Below are positions 45,343 through 59,378 of a stretch of 64,000 nucleotides of DNA, in pieces. Position 1 is the first letter of the stretch; every line of letters starts with the position of its first letter. The stretch covers positions 93,104,773 to 93,168,772 of the forward strand of contig CM047817.1 of NCBI GenBank assembly GCA_026214975.1, read 5' to 3'. The stretch is from Gentiana macrophylla. Lineage: Eukaryota > Streptophyta > Magnoliopsida > Gentianales > Gentianaceae. Made by a program: the position numbers and the translations under genes. The notes under the pieces were generated by a model. The model made no database searches. It was not told where the DNA came from and saw only the letters and a program-made list of their open reading frames with translations.

Positions 45343-46109
45343 TGTTGTTGTTTTAGGGGCTTGAGACTTGATCACCAAGCTTCCAATGCCTTTAATATTC
45401 TGCAAAATCGAAAAGCGGATCCTCTCGGTTTCGCAACAAGTTCTTTGTCCTTCTTAAATTTATTCGTCCCCTTATTTGTCCGGAGTATCACGAATAATCT
45501 AAGTGAGATATAAACAGAGAGTTATTGCCTTTTTGTGCAGGACAAATAGATCAAAAGATAATTTAGAAGTGTTTGTATGTATGTAACTTTTCAAGGATGC
45601 TTGCTTGTGTTGTATATCTGTTCAACTAAACAAAAACACCTTTTAAAGGCACTTGGATTGAAGAAAATCAGTTGCTAGTTCGTTTACTAAGGTTACAACC
45701 TAAGTGAAGAGGTATCACTTGGTTATAACCACTTAAAAAGACCAAGAGGTACCTAAAAATCAGTTTTGGACCCAAAGCGGCGCTGTGGTCGACTGAAAAC
45801 AGAAAATCGTCAAGCATTGAGAATCAATTTTAGGCATAACACGAAACCACACAGTGGCGCTAGACCCATAGGCGGGCGCTGTGCCCCTGATGCTCCAAAA
45901 CTTAGTTTTTAGTCCTTTAACTGGATTTACGGTCCTTTAAGTGACTTTCTCGAACTACGCTAGCTTATTTCTATCCAGTATACTCATATACACTTAACAT
46001 AAGCATGCACTCCGCACCTCCAAGCTTATAAATAAGTGTTACGAGTATATCCATCCTTGTACTAAACCCGATTACCTCAACGGCTCGTGATACACTTAAA
46101 TCACTAACA
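45343..46109 (-). repeat. Tandem array LTR 1
   Basis: 767 bp. Its left edge is set by loss of similarity between the flank gatgagccttca and the internal ends of units 2-4. It holds a degraded GC-rich palindrome zone near 45775-45890. Confidence 0.92.
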
Positions 46110-49100
46110 TTCCTCCCCCATTTAAGTGTAATCATTGGTTTAGCAAAACAAAACAGATCACAAACAAACCAACTCATGATTCAATGAAAATGTCACAAAG
46201 ATTGAATTTCCATCTAGTATTATTACACGCATAAATATTCGAGTATTGGGGTGTGTCTAAGCATTGAACCCCTTTACACATTTTGAATACATGTACATAA
46301 CAATACACATGAATTGAAACTACTTCCAAAGTATTATACTTGACACTAATTAAACAGGCCTTGTGTCCATATCCGTTCATGAGTATATAGAAAGTCAACC
46401 CCACTTTCTTGAAGCGGCCAAACTTCATACTCATATAGGTGAATCTTTCTAATCATGTACCTAAAACACTTTTCCAAAAGATATCACCTACACAACAGGT
46501 AATGCACATACTTTTGGGACTATTCATGTGCCAAATCTTCGAGAATGGGCCTTCCACATTGAATTCTGCCTATGGCGTTGTACCATAAGGGAATTGGGTA
46601 TCCCACCCCAAAGATTTAATGGGTTCTACACATCCCGATAACAAACTTTTTACCAAGTTTCAAGTCAATCTATATTTGGCCAAACAAGATTGACTCAATC
46701 AAGAGTACTCTTTGAACAACCACCATCTTCCTTTGAGTTATAAACTCACAATCCAACTTTTCTTTAATACATTGGTGTCTAGATCACCATTGTAACATTT
46801 GACAATTTTCCAACCAAACACATTGGATAACTAGGATGAACTTGGTTATTAATTGCAAGGGAATTCCGAACTTCTAAGTCATCAACAAAGAAATCCAACT
46901 CCATAGTCCAAACATAAATTTATGCACTTAGAAGCTCATAAATGAAACTTCATCCTAGCACAAATTACTAGTTAACCGAGGATTCTTCTAAACCGAAGGA
47001 ACCCATATAACTTTACTATAGAGTTTAAACCTCCCCCATGACTGTAGTTTAAAGCCTTGATGACAATACCGTCCAATTATGAACAACATGATTTGGTTAA
47101 TACCAAAATCAACATGTCAACAATGTAAACTACTACATCATCTTATATTCCAAGGCAAATCCAATCTTTGTAGATCGAGCATGTTTCACTTTTAGTATCA
47201 TGAATAGATACTAAACCAAAGCAAAACACCAAACATGTATTCAACATACATCAAAAGACAAAGTCATTTCCTTAGACATCAAACATATATAAGACATATA
47301 ATGTGTAAAACATATGTAAGATTTGAATAGATAAGAACAAGGTATAATAAAGAACTTTAAATTAAACTAATCTTTAAGCTAAGATGTCTATCAAGTTTAA
47401 TTTAGCACCTTGAACCAAAAAAGCATATACACTCCTTATGTTAACTTCAACATAACAAAACCCTCCAGTTGTTTCAAATACAATGCCCATTCCAATCTCC
47501 ATTCTAAAACCGAAGTTTTTACCATCCATTTAATGGATTACAAAATTGTTTAACGATTGCTAAAACAAACAACAACAATTTATCGAGGAGATTTCATTAA
47601 CCGGTGCCAAGGTATCAAAATAACGATTACTAAAACCGTACAAAACCTTACATTTTAATCAGGATTTATACATGTTGACTTACATCAACTTTCATCTTTC
47701 ATTGAAAGATTCATCGCACCATTTCCTCTCATTGAGCTTTACCGGCATATTTAGAAAACAACTTTATTGTTTTCCTTCACTCCAACACTAGTAGGAGTTT
47801 CATACTTCAAACTTTGTACAACATTATAAATGTCCAAAGATGACATACCATGATTCAACAAAAGATTAAACTGTACTAGAATTAACATAGTTTCAATGCC
47901 TCTTTTACTCAAGGAATTAACCTTAACCTCAGAAAGTCACAAGACCTCCTCACACCTCCAAACCTCAAGTTTGGATTTCATTATACCAAAAAGGAATTAA
48001 CCTTAACCTCAGAAAGTCACAAGACCTCCTCACACCTCCAAACCTCAAGTTTGGATTTTATTATACCAAAGTTCAAGTAATTTATCAAACAAACAACTGT
48101 TAGAGGCTTGGGATTATAAACAAAAGCTTAAAACTTATGCTTAAATACTTTCCAATTAAACTCATTAAAACATACACTCTTTTCATTTACCTTTTGGAGG
48201 ACATGATAGTTATTTACTACCATTTTCATACCATCACTTGTATTACTACAAAGTAACGCAAATAAACGATGTATCTATTAACAAAAGAGTTACAACTTTT
48301 CCAGCCAAGGATTCATCATCTTCTAAACCGAAGAACTACAACTCTTACAACCAAGAGTTACAACTTTCTATATCGGAAAGTCTCAACTTTTCAAAATAAA
48401 AATTTCTTCCTTCCGAACCGAAGAATCACAACTTTTCAAAACAAGTCACAACTTTTAAACCAAGAGTTGTAACCTTAAAGCTGAAAAGTTACTACCTTTA
48501 AACGATAAGTTATAACTGTTCAAAAGAATACAAACTCTAATGAATTGTATTCTTTCCCCAAACCGATACATTCTTTAACAAATCAATAACATGATTTTTC
48601 CTCCAAAACATTCACTTAAAATCAAAGCGAAAATCCATGATACTAATCATGTTTCTGAAAAGAATAAGTTCAAAACAAGTTAAAAACATATATTACATAT
48701 ATATATTACCAAATAACAAGTATAACACATGAAAACTAAATACATAAACATTTTAGTCATAGGACTAAAACGCAAAAGTATAAAAAAGCAATTATACTGA
48801 ACCAAAGCACTCATATATAAGTCCTATTGCATAGCAACATATCTTATATACATATAAGTATCACTTAAGCATACCAATAAACATACATGTATAATTATTT
48901 CAAATCATACAAACCATGTACAACTAATGTTTAAACTATATACTTTCAAGAACCAAAGGATATACTTAAATCTCTTAACAATGACAACCTTGACTCCTTT
49001 TCATGAATGTCACGGATCAACAATCCACCGATTCAAAACTTCAAACCAAGTTGATCCTTACACTCACAATTTTCCAAACCGGAGTCAAAACTCAAAACAA

Positions 49101-50016
49101 CATTTTATTAGTTGTTTCACCAAAACTTAGTTTACCGTCATTATTCTATCCTTTGTTTGATCTTACATACTAGGCATTCAACCTAGTAAAACAAGTTTTC
49201 GTAAATCCAAATTTCTTTAGATTTGCCAACTCTTCATTACAAGTGTTCTATCAAAGATAGACATTTAAAATCATTATCTCTTCAACATGATTTCCATCTA
49301 TTTGTACCATTAGAAAACATCTAACTACAATAGACATAAAGTTTTCCAAGAGATAACACTTGATTCATCCCAAAATTAGTTATACACAAACACTTAAAAT
49401 TTCTAAATATTAACATGATTTTATCACCAAGATCAATAAACATTAAACGTTAAACACGCAGCAAGTTTCATCATTGATTCAATCATGTCTAGAAATATCA
49501 AGCCAAACAACATATATGTATAATCAAATAACATCCAAGAACAAAACTAGACACTACAATCAAATTTTATCTCGATTGTAGTTATGATTCTTGGACACCA
49601 CAAACTTTCATGAAATAATGTAAATAAACATACATACCATTCATCCGTAGTCATAGCAACATCACAACAATTTTTACAAAGTCATTCCAATGAACTTTTA
49701 CTTACCAAAAGATTATAATCGACTTTGCATCAATCAAAAAACCGCAGTAACTTCTCAGAATTTCTGACAACTGTCAACATCTAAAAGACCGCAAACTTGA
49801 TATCACTGCGATCCTCGTCTCGCCACGATTCTAACGGTATCTCGGATTTTCAAACCGATTCCGAATCAAGAGTTATGCCCAAAATACTAGGACACAACCT
49901 TTGATCAAGTCCGCCATCTTCTAAAGTTCACTCCTTGAACTCTTCCAGTTTCCCGAAATTATGCAGTCATTTCTTTGCATTCACCATTGTGATCAGAACA
50001 ATAAATTTAAGAAGAT
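46110..50016 (-). other. Tandem array internal region 1, non-coding
   Basis: 3907 bp, AT-rich. The PPT (plus strand ttcctcccccattt) lies at 46110-46123. An 80-bp block is duplicated head to tail at 47911-47990 and 47991-48070. Only short frames exist. One of 86 codons on the element's sense strand (46434-46174) is partly kept in unit 2 but not unit 3; it resembles nothing I know and may be chance. Confidence 0.85.
47911..48070. repeat. 80-bp tandem duplication inside array unit 1
   Basis: Two head-to-tail copies start aaggaattaaccttaacctc and end ggatttcattataccaaa. All three units carry the same duplication (52595-52754, 57271-57429), so it was present before the array formed. Confidence 0.92.
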
Positions 50017-50791
50017 TGTTGTTGTTTTAGGGGCTTGAGACTTGATCACCAATGCTTCCAATGCCTTTAATATTCCTGCAAAATCTGAAAAACGGATCCT
50101 CTCGGTTTCGCAACAAGTTGTTGTCCTTCTTAAATTTATTCGTCCCTTATTTGTCCGGAGTATCATGAATAATCTAAGTGAGATATAAACAGAGAGTTCT
50201 TGCCTTTTTGTCTAGGACAAATAGATCAAAAAGATAACTTAGAAGTGTTTGTATGTATGTAACTTTTCAAGGATGCTTGCTTGTGTTGTATATCTGTTCA
50301 ACTAAACAAAAACACCTTTTAAAGGCACTTGGATTGAAGAAAATCAGTTGCTAGTTCGTTTACTAAGGTTACAACCTAAGTGAAGAGGTATCACTTGGTT
50401 ATAACCACTTAAAAAGACCAAGAGGTACCTAAAAATCAGTTTTTGGACCACGTGGGGCGCGTGGTCACCTGTGAAACAGTAAAATCGCCCAAGCATTGAG
50501 TAATCAATTTTAGGCATAACTGAAACCACAAAGTGGCGCCTAGACCCATAGGCGGGCGCCTGTGCCCCTGATGCTCCAAAACTTAGTTTTTAGTCCTTTA
50601 ACTGGATTTCTGGTCCTTTAAGTGACTTTCTCGAACTACGCTAGCTTATTTTCTATCCGTATACTCATATACACTTAACATAAGCGTGCACTCCGCACCT
50701 CCAAGCTTATAAATAAGTGTTACGAGTATATCCATCCTTGTACTAAACCCCGATTACCTCAACGGCTCGTGATACACTTAAATCACTAACA
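50017..50791 (-). repeat. Tandem array LTR 2
   Basis: 775 bp, closely similar to the other three LTRs. It differs mainly in the GC-rich zone 50450-50575 and at scattered CAG/CTG sites. Confidence 0.92.
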
Positions 50792-53700
50792 TTCCTCCCC
50801 CATTTAAGTGTAATCCTTGGTTTAGCAAAACAAAACAAATCACAAACAAACCAACTCATGATTCAATGAAAATGTCACGAATATTGAATTTCCATCTAGT
50901 ATTATTACGCATAAATATTCGAGTATTGGGGTGTGTCTAAGCATTGAACCCCTTTACACATTTTGAATACATGTACATAACAATACACATGAATTGAAAC
51001 TACTTCCAAAGTATTATACTTGACACTAATTAAACAGGCCTTGTGTCCATATCCGTTCATGAGTATATAGAAAGTCAACCCCACTTTCTTGAAGCGGCCA
51101 AACTTCATACTCATATAGGTGAATCTTTCTAATCATGTACCTAAAACACTTTTCAAAAAGATATCACCTACACAACAGGTAATGCACATACTTTTGGGAC
51201 TATTCATGTGCCAAATCTTCGAGAATGGGCCTTCCACATTGAATTATGCCTATGGCGTTGTACCATAAGGGAATTGGGTATCCCACCCCAAAGATTTAAT
51301 GGGTTCTACACATCCCGATAACAAACTTTTTACCAAGTTTCAAGTCAATCTATATTTGGCCAAACAAGATTGACTCAATCAAGAGTACTCTTTGAACAAC
51401 CACCATCATCCTTTGAGTTATAAACTCACAATCCAACTTTTCTTTAATACATTGGTGTCTACAGATCACCATTGTAACATTTGACAATTTTCCAACCAAA
51501 CACATTGGATAACTAGGATGAACTTGGTTATTAATTGCAAGGGAATTCCGAACTTCTAAGTCATCAACAAAGAAATCCAACTCCATAGTCCAAACATAAA
51601 TTTATGCACTTAGAAGCTCATAAATGAAACTTCATCCTAGCACAAATTACTAGTTAACCGAGGATTCTTCTAAACCGAAGGAACCCATATAACTTTACTA
51701 TAGAGTTTAAACCTCCCCCATGACTGTAGTTTGTAGCCTTGATGACAATACCGTCCAATTATGAACAACATGATTTGGTTAATACCAAAATCAACATGTC
51801 AACAATGTAAACTACTACATCACCTTATATTCCATGGCAAATCCAATCTTTGTAGATCGAGCATGTTTCACTTTTAGTATCATGAATAGATACTAAACCA
51901 AAGCAAAACACCAAACATGTATTCAACATACATCAAAAGACAAAGTCATTTCCTTAGACATCAAACATATATAAGACATATAATGTGTAAAACATATGTA
52001 AGATTTGAATAGATAAGAACAAGGTATAATAAAGAACTTTAAATTAAACTAATCTTTAAGCTAAGATGTCTATCAAGTTTAATTTAGCACCTTGAACCAA
52101 AAAAGCATATACACTCCTTATGTTAACTTCAACATAACAAAACCCTCCAGTTGTTTCAAATACAATGCCCATTCCAATCTCCATTCTAAAACCGAAGTTT
52201 TTACCATCCATTTAATGGATTACAAAATTGTTTAACAGTTGCTAAAACAAACAACAACAATTTATCCGAGGAGATTTCATTGACCGGTGCCAAGGTATCA
52301 AAATAACCAATACCTAAAACCGTACAAAACCTTACATTTTAATCAGGATTTATACATGTTGACTTACATCAACTTTCATCTTTCATTGAAAGATTCATCG
52401 CACCATTTGCTCTCATTGAGCTTTACCGGCATATTTAGAAAACAACTTTATTGTTTTCCTTCACTCCAACACTAGTAGGAGTTTCATACTTCAAACTTTG
52501 TACAACATTATAAATGTCCAAAGATGACATACCATGATTCAACAACAGATTAAACTGTACTAGAATTAACATAGTTTCAATGCCTCTTTTACTCAAGGAA
52601 TTAACCTTAACCTCAGAAAGTCACAAGACCTCCTTACACCTCCAAACCTCAAGTTTGGATTTCATTATACCAAAAAGGAATTAACCTTAACCTCAGAAAG
52701 TCACAAGACCTCCTCACACCTCCAAACCTCAAGTTTGGATTTCATTATACCAAAGTTCAAGTAATTTATCAAACAAACAACTGTTAGAGGCTTGGGATTA
52801 TAAACAAAAGTTTAAAACTTATGCTTAAATACTTTCCAATTAAACTCATTAAAACATACACTCTTTTCATTTACCTTTTGGAGGACATGATAGTTATTTA
52901 CTACCATTTTCATACCATCACTTGTATTACTACAAAGTAACGCAAATAAACGATGTATCTATTAACAAAAGAGTTACAACTTTTCGATTAAGGATTCATC
53001 ATCTTTCTAAACCGAAGAACTACAACTCTTACAACCAAGAGTTACAACTTTCTATATCGGAAAGTCTCAACTTTTCAAAATAAAAATTTCTTCCTTCCGA
53101 ACCGAAGAATCACAACTTTTCAAAACAAGTCACAACTTTTAAACCAAGAGTTGTAACCTTAAAGTGAAAAGTTACTACCTTTAAACGATAAGTTATAATC
53201 ATTTCAAAAGAATACAAACTCTAATGAATTGTATTCTTTCACCAAACCGATACATTCTTTAACAAATCAATAACATTATTTTTCCTCCAAAACATTCACT
53301 TAAAATCAAGCGAAAATCCATGATACTAATCATGTTTCAGAAAAGAATAAGTTCAAAACAAGTTAAAAACATATATTACATATATATATATTACCAAATA
53401 ACAAGTATAACACATGAAAACTAAATACATAAACATTTTAGTCATAGGACTAAACCGCAAAAGTATAAAAAAGCAATTATCTTTGAACCAAAGCACTCAT
53501 ATATAAGTCCTATTGCATAGCAACATATCTTATATACATATAAGTATCACTTAAGCATACCAATAAACATACATGTATAATTATTTCAAATCATACAAAC
53601 CATGTACAACTAATGTTTAAACTATATACTTTCAAGAACCAAAGGATATACTTAAATCTCTTAACAATGACAACCTTGACTCCTTTTCATGAATGTCACG

Positions 53701-54706
53701 GATCAACAATCCACCGATTCAAAACTTCAAACCAAGTTGATCCTTACACTCACAATTTTCCAAACCGGAGTCAAAACTCAAAAAAACATTTTATTAGTTG
53801 TTTCACCAATACTTAGTTTACCGTCATTATTCTATCCTTTGTTTGATCTTACATACTAGGCATTCAACCTAGTAAAACAAGTTTTCCAGAAATCCAAATT
53901 TCTTTAGATTTGCCAACTCTTCATTACAAGTGTTCTATCAAAGATGGACATTTAAAATCATTATCTCTTCAACATGATTTCCATCTATTTGTACCATTAG
54001 AAAACATCTAACTACAATAGACATAAAGTTTTCCAAGAGATAACACTTGATTCATCCCAACATTAGTTATACACAAACACTTAAAATTTCTAAATATTAA
54101 CATGATTTTATCACCAAGATCAATAAACATTAAACATTAAACACGCAGCATGTTTCATCATTGATTCAATCATGTCTAGAAATATCAAGCCAAACAACAT
54201 ATATGTATAATCAAATAACATCCAAGAACAAAACTAGACACTACAATCAAATTTTATATCGATTGTAGTTCTTCATTCTTGGACACCACAAAATTTCATG
54301 AAATAATGTAAATAAACATACATACCATTCATCCGTAGTCATAGCAACATCACAGCAATTTTTACAAAGTCATTCCAATGAACTTTTACTTACCAAAAGA
54401 TTATAATCGACTTTGCATCAATCAAAAAACCGCAGTAACTTCTCAGAATTTCTGACAACTGTCAACATCGAAACAGACGGCAAACTTGATATCACTGTGA
54501 TCCTCGTCTCGCCACGATTCTAACGGTATCTCCGGATTTTCAAACCGATTCCTGAATCAAGAGTTATGCCCAAAATACTAGGACACAACCTTTGATCAAG
54601 TCTGCCATCTTCTAAAGTTCACTCCCTCGAACTCTTCCAGGTTTCCGAAATTCGTGATCATTTCTTTGCATTCACCATTGTGATCGAACAATAAATTTAA
54701 GAAGAT
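50792..54706 (-). other. Tandem array internal region 2, non-coding
   Basis: 3915 bp, nearly identical to regions 1 and 3, with the PPT at 50792-50805 and the 80-bp duplication at 52595-52754. No protein-coding motif is seen. Confidence 0.85.
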
Positions 54707-55476
54707 TGTTGTTGTTTTAGGGGCTTGAGACTTGATCACCAATGCTTCCAATGCCTTTAATATTCTGCAAAATCAAAACGGATCCTCTCGGTTTCGCAAC
54801 AAGTTCTTTGTCCTTCTTAAATTTATTCGTCCCCTTATTTGTCCGGAGTATCACGAATAATCTAAGTGAGATATAAACAGAGAGAGTTCTTGCGTTTTGT
54901 CTAGGACAAATAGATCAAAAAGATAACTTAGAAGTGTTTGTATGTATGTAACTTTTCAAGGATGCTTGCTTGTGTTGTATATCTGTTCAACTAATCAAAA
55001 ACACCTTTTAAAGGCACTTGGATTGATGAAAATCAGTTGCTAGTTCGTTTACTAAGGTTACAACCTAAGTGAAGAGGTATCACTTGGTTATAACCACTTA
55101 AAAAGACCAAGAGGTACCTAAAAATCAGTTTTGGACCACAGGGCGCGCTGTGGTCGACTGAAAACAGTAAAATCGCCCAAGCATTGAGAATCAATTTTAG
55201 GCATAACTCGAAACCACACAGTGCGCGCTAGACCCATAGGCGGCGCGCTGTGCCCTGATGCTCCAAAACTTAGTTTTAGTCCTTTAACTGGATTTACGGT
55301 CCTTTAAGTGACTTTCTCGAACTACGCTAGCTTATTTCTATCCGTATACTCATATACACTTAACATAAGCGTTCACTCCGCACCTCCAAGCTTATAAATA
55401 AGTGTTACGAGTATATCCATCCTTGTACTAAACCCCGATTACCTCAACGGCTCGTGATACACTTAAATCACTAACA
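54707..55476 (-). repeat. Tandem array LTR 3
   Basis: 770 bp, closely similar to the other LTRs. Its GC-rich zone reads as ggcgcgc words (55140-55260). Confidence 0.92.
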
Positions 55477-58400
55477 TTCCTCCCCCATTTAAGTGTAATA
55501 CTTGGTTTAGCAAAACAAAACAGTCACAAACAAACCAACTCATGATTCAATGAAAATGTCAAGAAGATTGAATTTCCATCTAGTATTATTACACGCAAAT
55601 ATTCGATTGGGGTGTGTCTAAGAATTGAACCCTTTACACATTTTGAATACATGTACATAACAATACACATGAATTGAAACTACTTCAAAGTATTATACTT
55701 GACACTAATTAAGCAGGCCTTGTGTCCATATCCGTTCATGAGTATATAGAAAGTCAACCCCACTTTCTTGAAGCGGCCAAACTTCATACTCATATAGGTG
55801 AATCTTTCTAATCATGTACCTAAAACACTTTTTCAAAAGATATCACCTACACAATGGGTAATGCACATACTTTTGGGACTATTCATGTGCCAAATCTTGA
55901 GAATGGGCCTTCCACATTGAATTCTGCCTATGGCGTTGTACCATAAAGGAATTGGGTATCCCACCCCAAAGATTTAATGGGTTCTACACATCCCGATAAC
56001 AAACTTTTACCAAGTTTCAAGTCAATCTATATTTGGCCAAACAAGATTGACTCAATCAAAGTACTCTTTGAACAACCACCATCATCCTTTGAGTTATAAA
56101 CTCACAATCCAACTTTTCTTTAATACATTGGTGTCTAGATCACCATTGTAACATTTGACAATTTTCCAACCAAACACATTGGATAACTAGGATGAACTTG
56201 GTTATTAATTGCAAGGGAATTCCGAACTTCTAAGTCATCAACAAAGAAATCCAATTCCATAGTCCAAACAGAAATTTATGCACTTAGAAGCTCATAAATG
56301 AAACTTCATCCTAGCACAAATTACTAGTTAACCGAGGATTCTTCTAAACCGAAGGAACGCATATAACTTTACTATAGAGTTTAAACCTCCCCATGATTGT
56401 AGTTTAAAGCCTTGATGACAATACCGTCCAATTATGAACAACATGATTTGGTTAATACCAAAATCAACATGTCAACAATGTAAACTACTACATCACCTTA
56501 TATTCCAAGGCAAATCCAATCTTTGTAGATCGAGCATGTTTCACTTTTAGTATCATGAATAGATACTAAACCAAAGCAAAACACCAAACATGTATTCAAC
56601 ATACATCAAAAGACAAAGTCATTTCGGCCTTAGACATCAAACATATATAAGACATATAATGTGTAAAACATATGTAAGATTTGAATAGATAAGAACAAGG
56701 TATAATAAAGAACTTTAAATTAAACTAATCTTTAAGCTAAGATGTCTATCAAGTTTAATTTAGCACCTTGAACTAAAAAAGCATATACACTCCTTATGTT
56801 AACTTCAACATAACAAAACCCTCCAGTTGTTTCAAATACAATGCCCATTCCAATCTCCATTCTAAAACCGAAGTTTTTACCATCCATTTAATGGATTACA
56901 AAATTGTTTAACAGTTGCTAAAACAAACAACAACAATTTATACGAGGAGATTTCATTAACCGGTGCCAAGGTATCAAAATAACCAATACCTAAAACCGTA
57001 CAAAACCTTACATTTTAATAAGGATTTATACATGTTGACTTACATCAACTTTCATCTTTCATTGAAAGATTCATCGCACCATTTCCTCTCATTGAGCTTT
57101 ACCGGCATATTTAGAAAACAACTTTATTTTTTTCCTTCACTCCAACACTAGTAGGAGTTTCATACTTCAAAATTTGTACAACATTATAAATGTCCAAAGA
57201 TGACATACCATGATTCAACAACAGATTAAACTGTACTAGAATTAACATAGTTTCAATACCTCTTTTACTCAAGGAATTAACCTTAACCTCAGAAAGTCAC
57301 AAGACCTCCTCACACCTCCAAACCTCAAGTTTGGATTTCATTATACCAAAAAGGAATTAACCTTAACCTCAGAAAGTCACAAGACCTCTCACACCTCCAA
57401 ACCTCAAGTTTGGATTTCATTATACCAAAGTTCAAGTAATTTATCAAACAAACAAGCTGTTAGAGGCTTGGGATTATAAACAAAAGCTTAAAACTTATGC
57501 TTAAATACTTTCCAATTAAACTCATTAAAACATACACTCTTTTCATTTACCTTTTGGAGGACATGATAGTTATTTACTACCATTTTCATACCATCACTTG
57601 TATTACTACAAAGTAACGCAAATAAACGATGTATCTATTAACAAAAGAGTTACAACTTTTCGATAAGGATTCATCATCTTCTAAACCGAAGAACTACAAC
57701 TCTTACAACCAAGAGTTACAACTTTCTATATCGGAAATTCTCAACTTTTCAAAATAAAAATTTCTTCCTTCCGAACCGAAGAATCACAACTTTTCAAAAC
57801 AAGTCACAACTTTTAAACCAAGAGTTGTAACCTTAAAGCTGAAAAGTTACTACCTTTAAACGATAAGTTATAACTGTTCAAAAGAATACAAACTCTAATG
57901 AATTGTATTCTTTCACCAAACCGATACATTCTTTAACAAATCAATAACATTATTTTTCCTCCAAAACATTCACTTAAAATCAAAGCGAAAATCCATGATA
58001 CTAATCATGTTTCTGAAAAGAATAAGTTCAAAACAAGTTAAAAACATATATTACATATATATATTACCAAATAACAAGTATAACACATGAAAACTAAATA
58101 CATAAAAATTTTAGTCATAGGACTAAACCGCAAAAGTATAAAAAAGCAATTATACTGAACCAAAGCACTCATATATAAGTCCTATTGCATAGCAACATAT
58201 CTTATATACATATAAGTATCACTTAAGCATACCAATAAACATACATGTATAATTATTTCAAATCATACAAACCATGTACAACTAATGTTTAAACTATATA
58301 CTTTCAAGAACCAAAGGATATACTTAAATCTCTTAACAATGACAACCTTGACTCCTTTTCATGAATGTCACAGATCAACAATCCACCGATTCAAAACTTC

Positions 58401-59378
58401 AAACCAAGTTGATCCTTACACTCACAATTTTCCAAACCGGAGACAAAACTCAAAACAACATTTTATTAGTTGTTTCACCAAAACTTAGTTTACCGTCATT
58501 ATTCTATCCTTTGTTTGATCTTACATACTAGGCATTCAACCTAGTAAAACAAGTTTTCCAGAAATCCAAATTTCTTTAGATTTGCCAACTCTTCATTACA
58601 AGTGTTCTATCAAAGATAGACATTTAAAATCATTATCTCTTCAACATGATTTCCATCTATTTGTACCATTAGAAAGCATCTAACTACAATAGACATAAAG
58701 TTTTCCAAGAGATAACACTTGATTCATCCCAACATTAGTTATACACAAACACTTAAAATTTCTAAATATTAACATGATTTTATCACCAAGATCAATAAAC
58801 ATTAAACATTAAACACGCAGCAAGTTTCATCATTGATTCAATCATGTCTAGAAATATCAAGCCAAACAACATATATGTATAATCAAATAACATCCAAGAA
58901 CAAAACTAGACACTACAATCAAATTTTATACTGATTGTAGTTACTGTTCTTGGACACCATAAACTTTCATGAAATAATGTAAATAAACATACATACCATT
59001 CATCCGTAGTCATAGCAACATCACAACAATTTTTACAAAGTCATTCCAATGAACTTTTACTTACCAAAAGATTATAATCGACTTTGCATCAATCAAAAAA
59101 CCGCAGTAACTTCTCAGAATTTCTGACAACTGTCAACATCGAAACAGACCGCAAACTTGATATCACTGTGATCCTCGTCTCGCCACGATTCTAACGGTAT
59201 CTCCGGATTTTCAAACCGATTCCTGAATCAAGAGTTATGCCCAAAATACTAGGACACAACCTTTGATCAAGTCTGCCATCTTCTAAAGTTCACTCCCTCG
59301 AACTCTTCCAGTTTCCCGAAATTCGCAGTCATTTCTTTGCATTCACCATTGTGATCAGAACAATAAATTTAAGAAGAT
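55477..59378 (-). other. Tandem array internal region 3, non-coding
   Basis: 3902 bp with the PPT at 55477-55490 and the 80-bp duplication at 57271-57429 (second copy one base shorter). No coding motif is seen. Confidence 0.85.

Noticed and set aside
46174..46434. 86-codon sense frame next to the array PPT, partly repeated at 50905-51114
   Set aside because: Broken in unit 3 by single-base changes and unlike any known protein. Identity between units is explained by array duplication, so it gives no evidence of selection.
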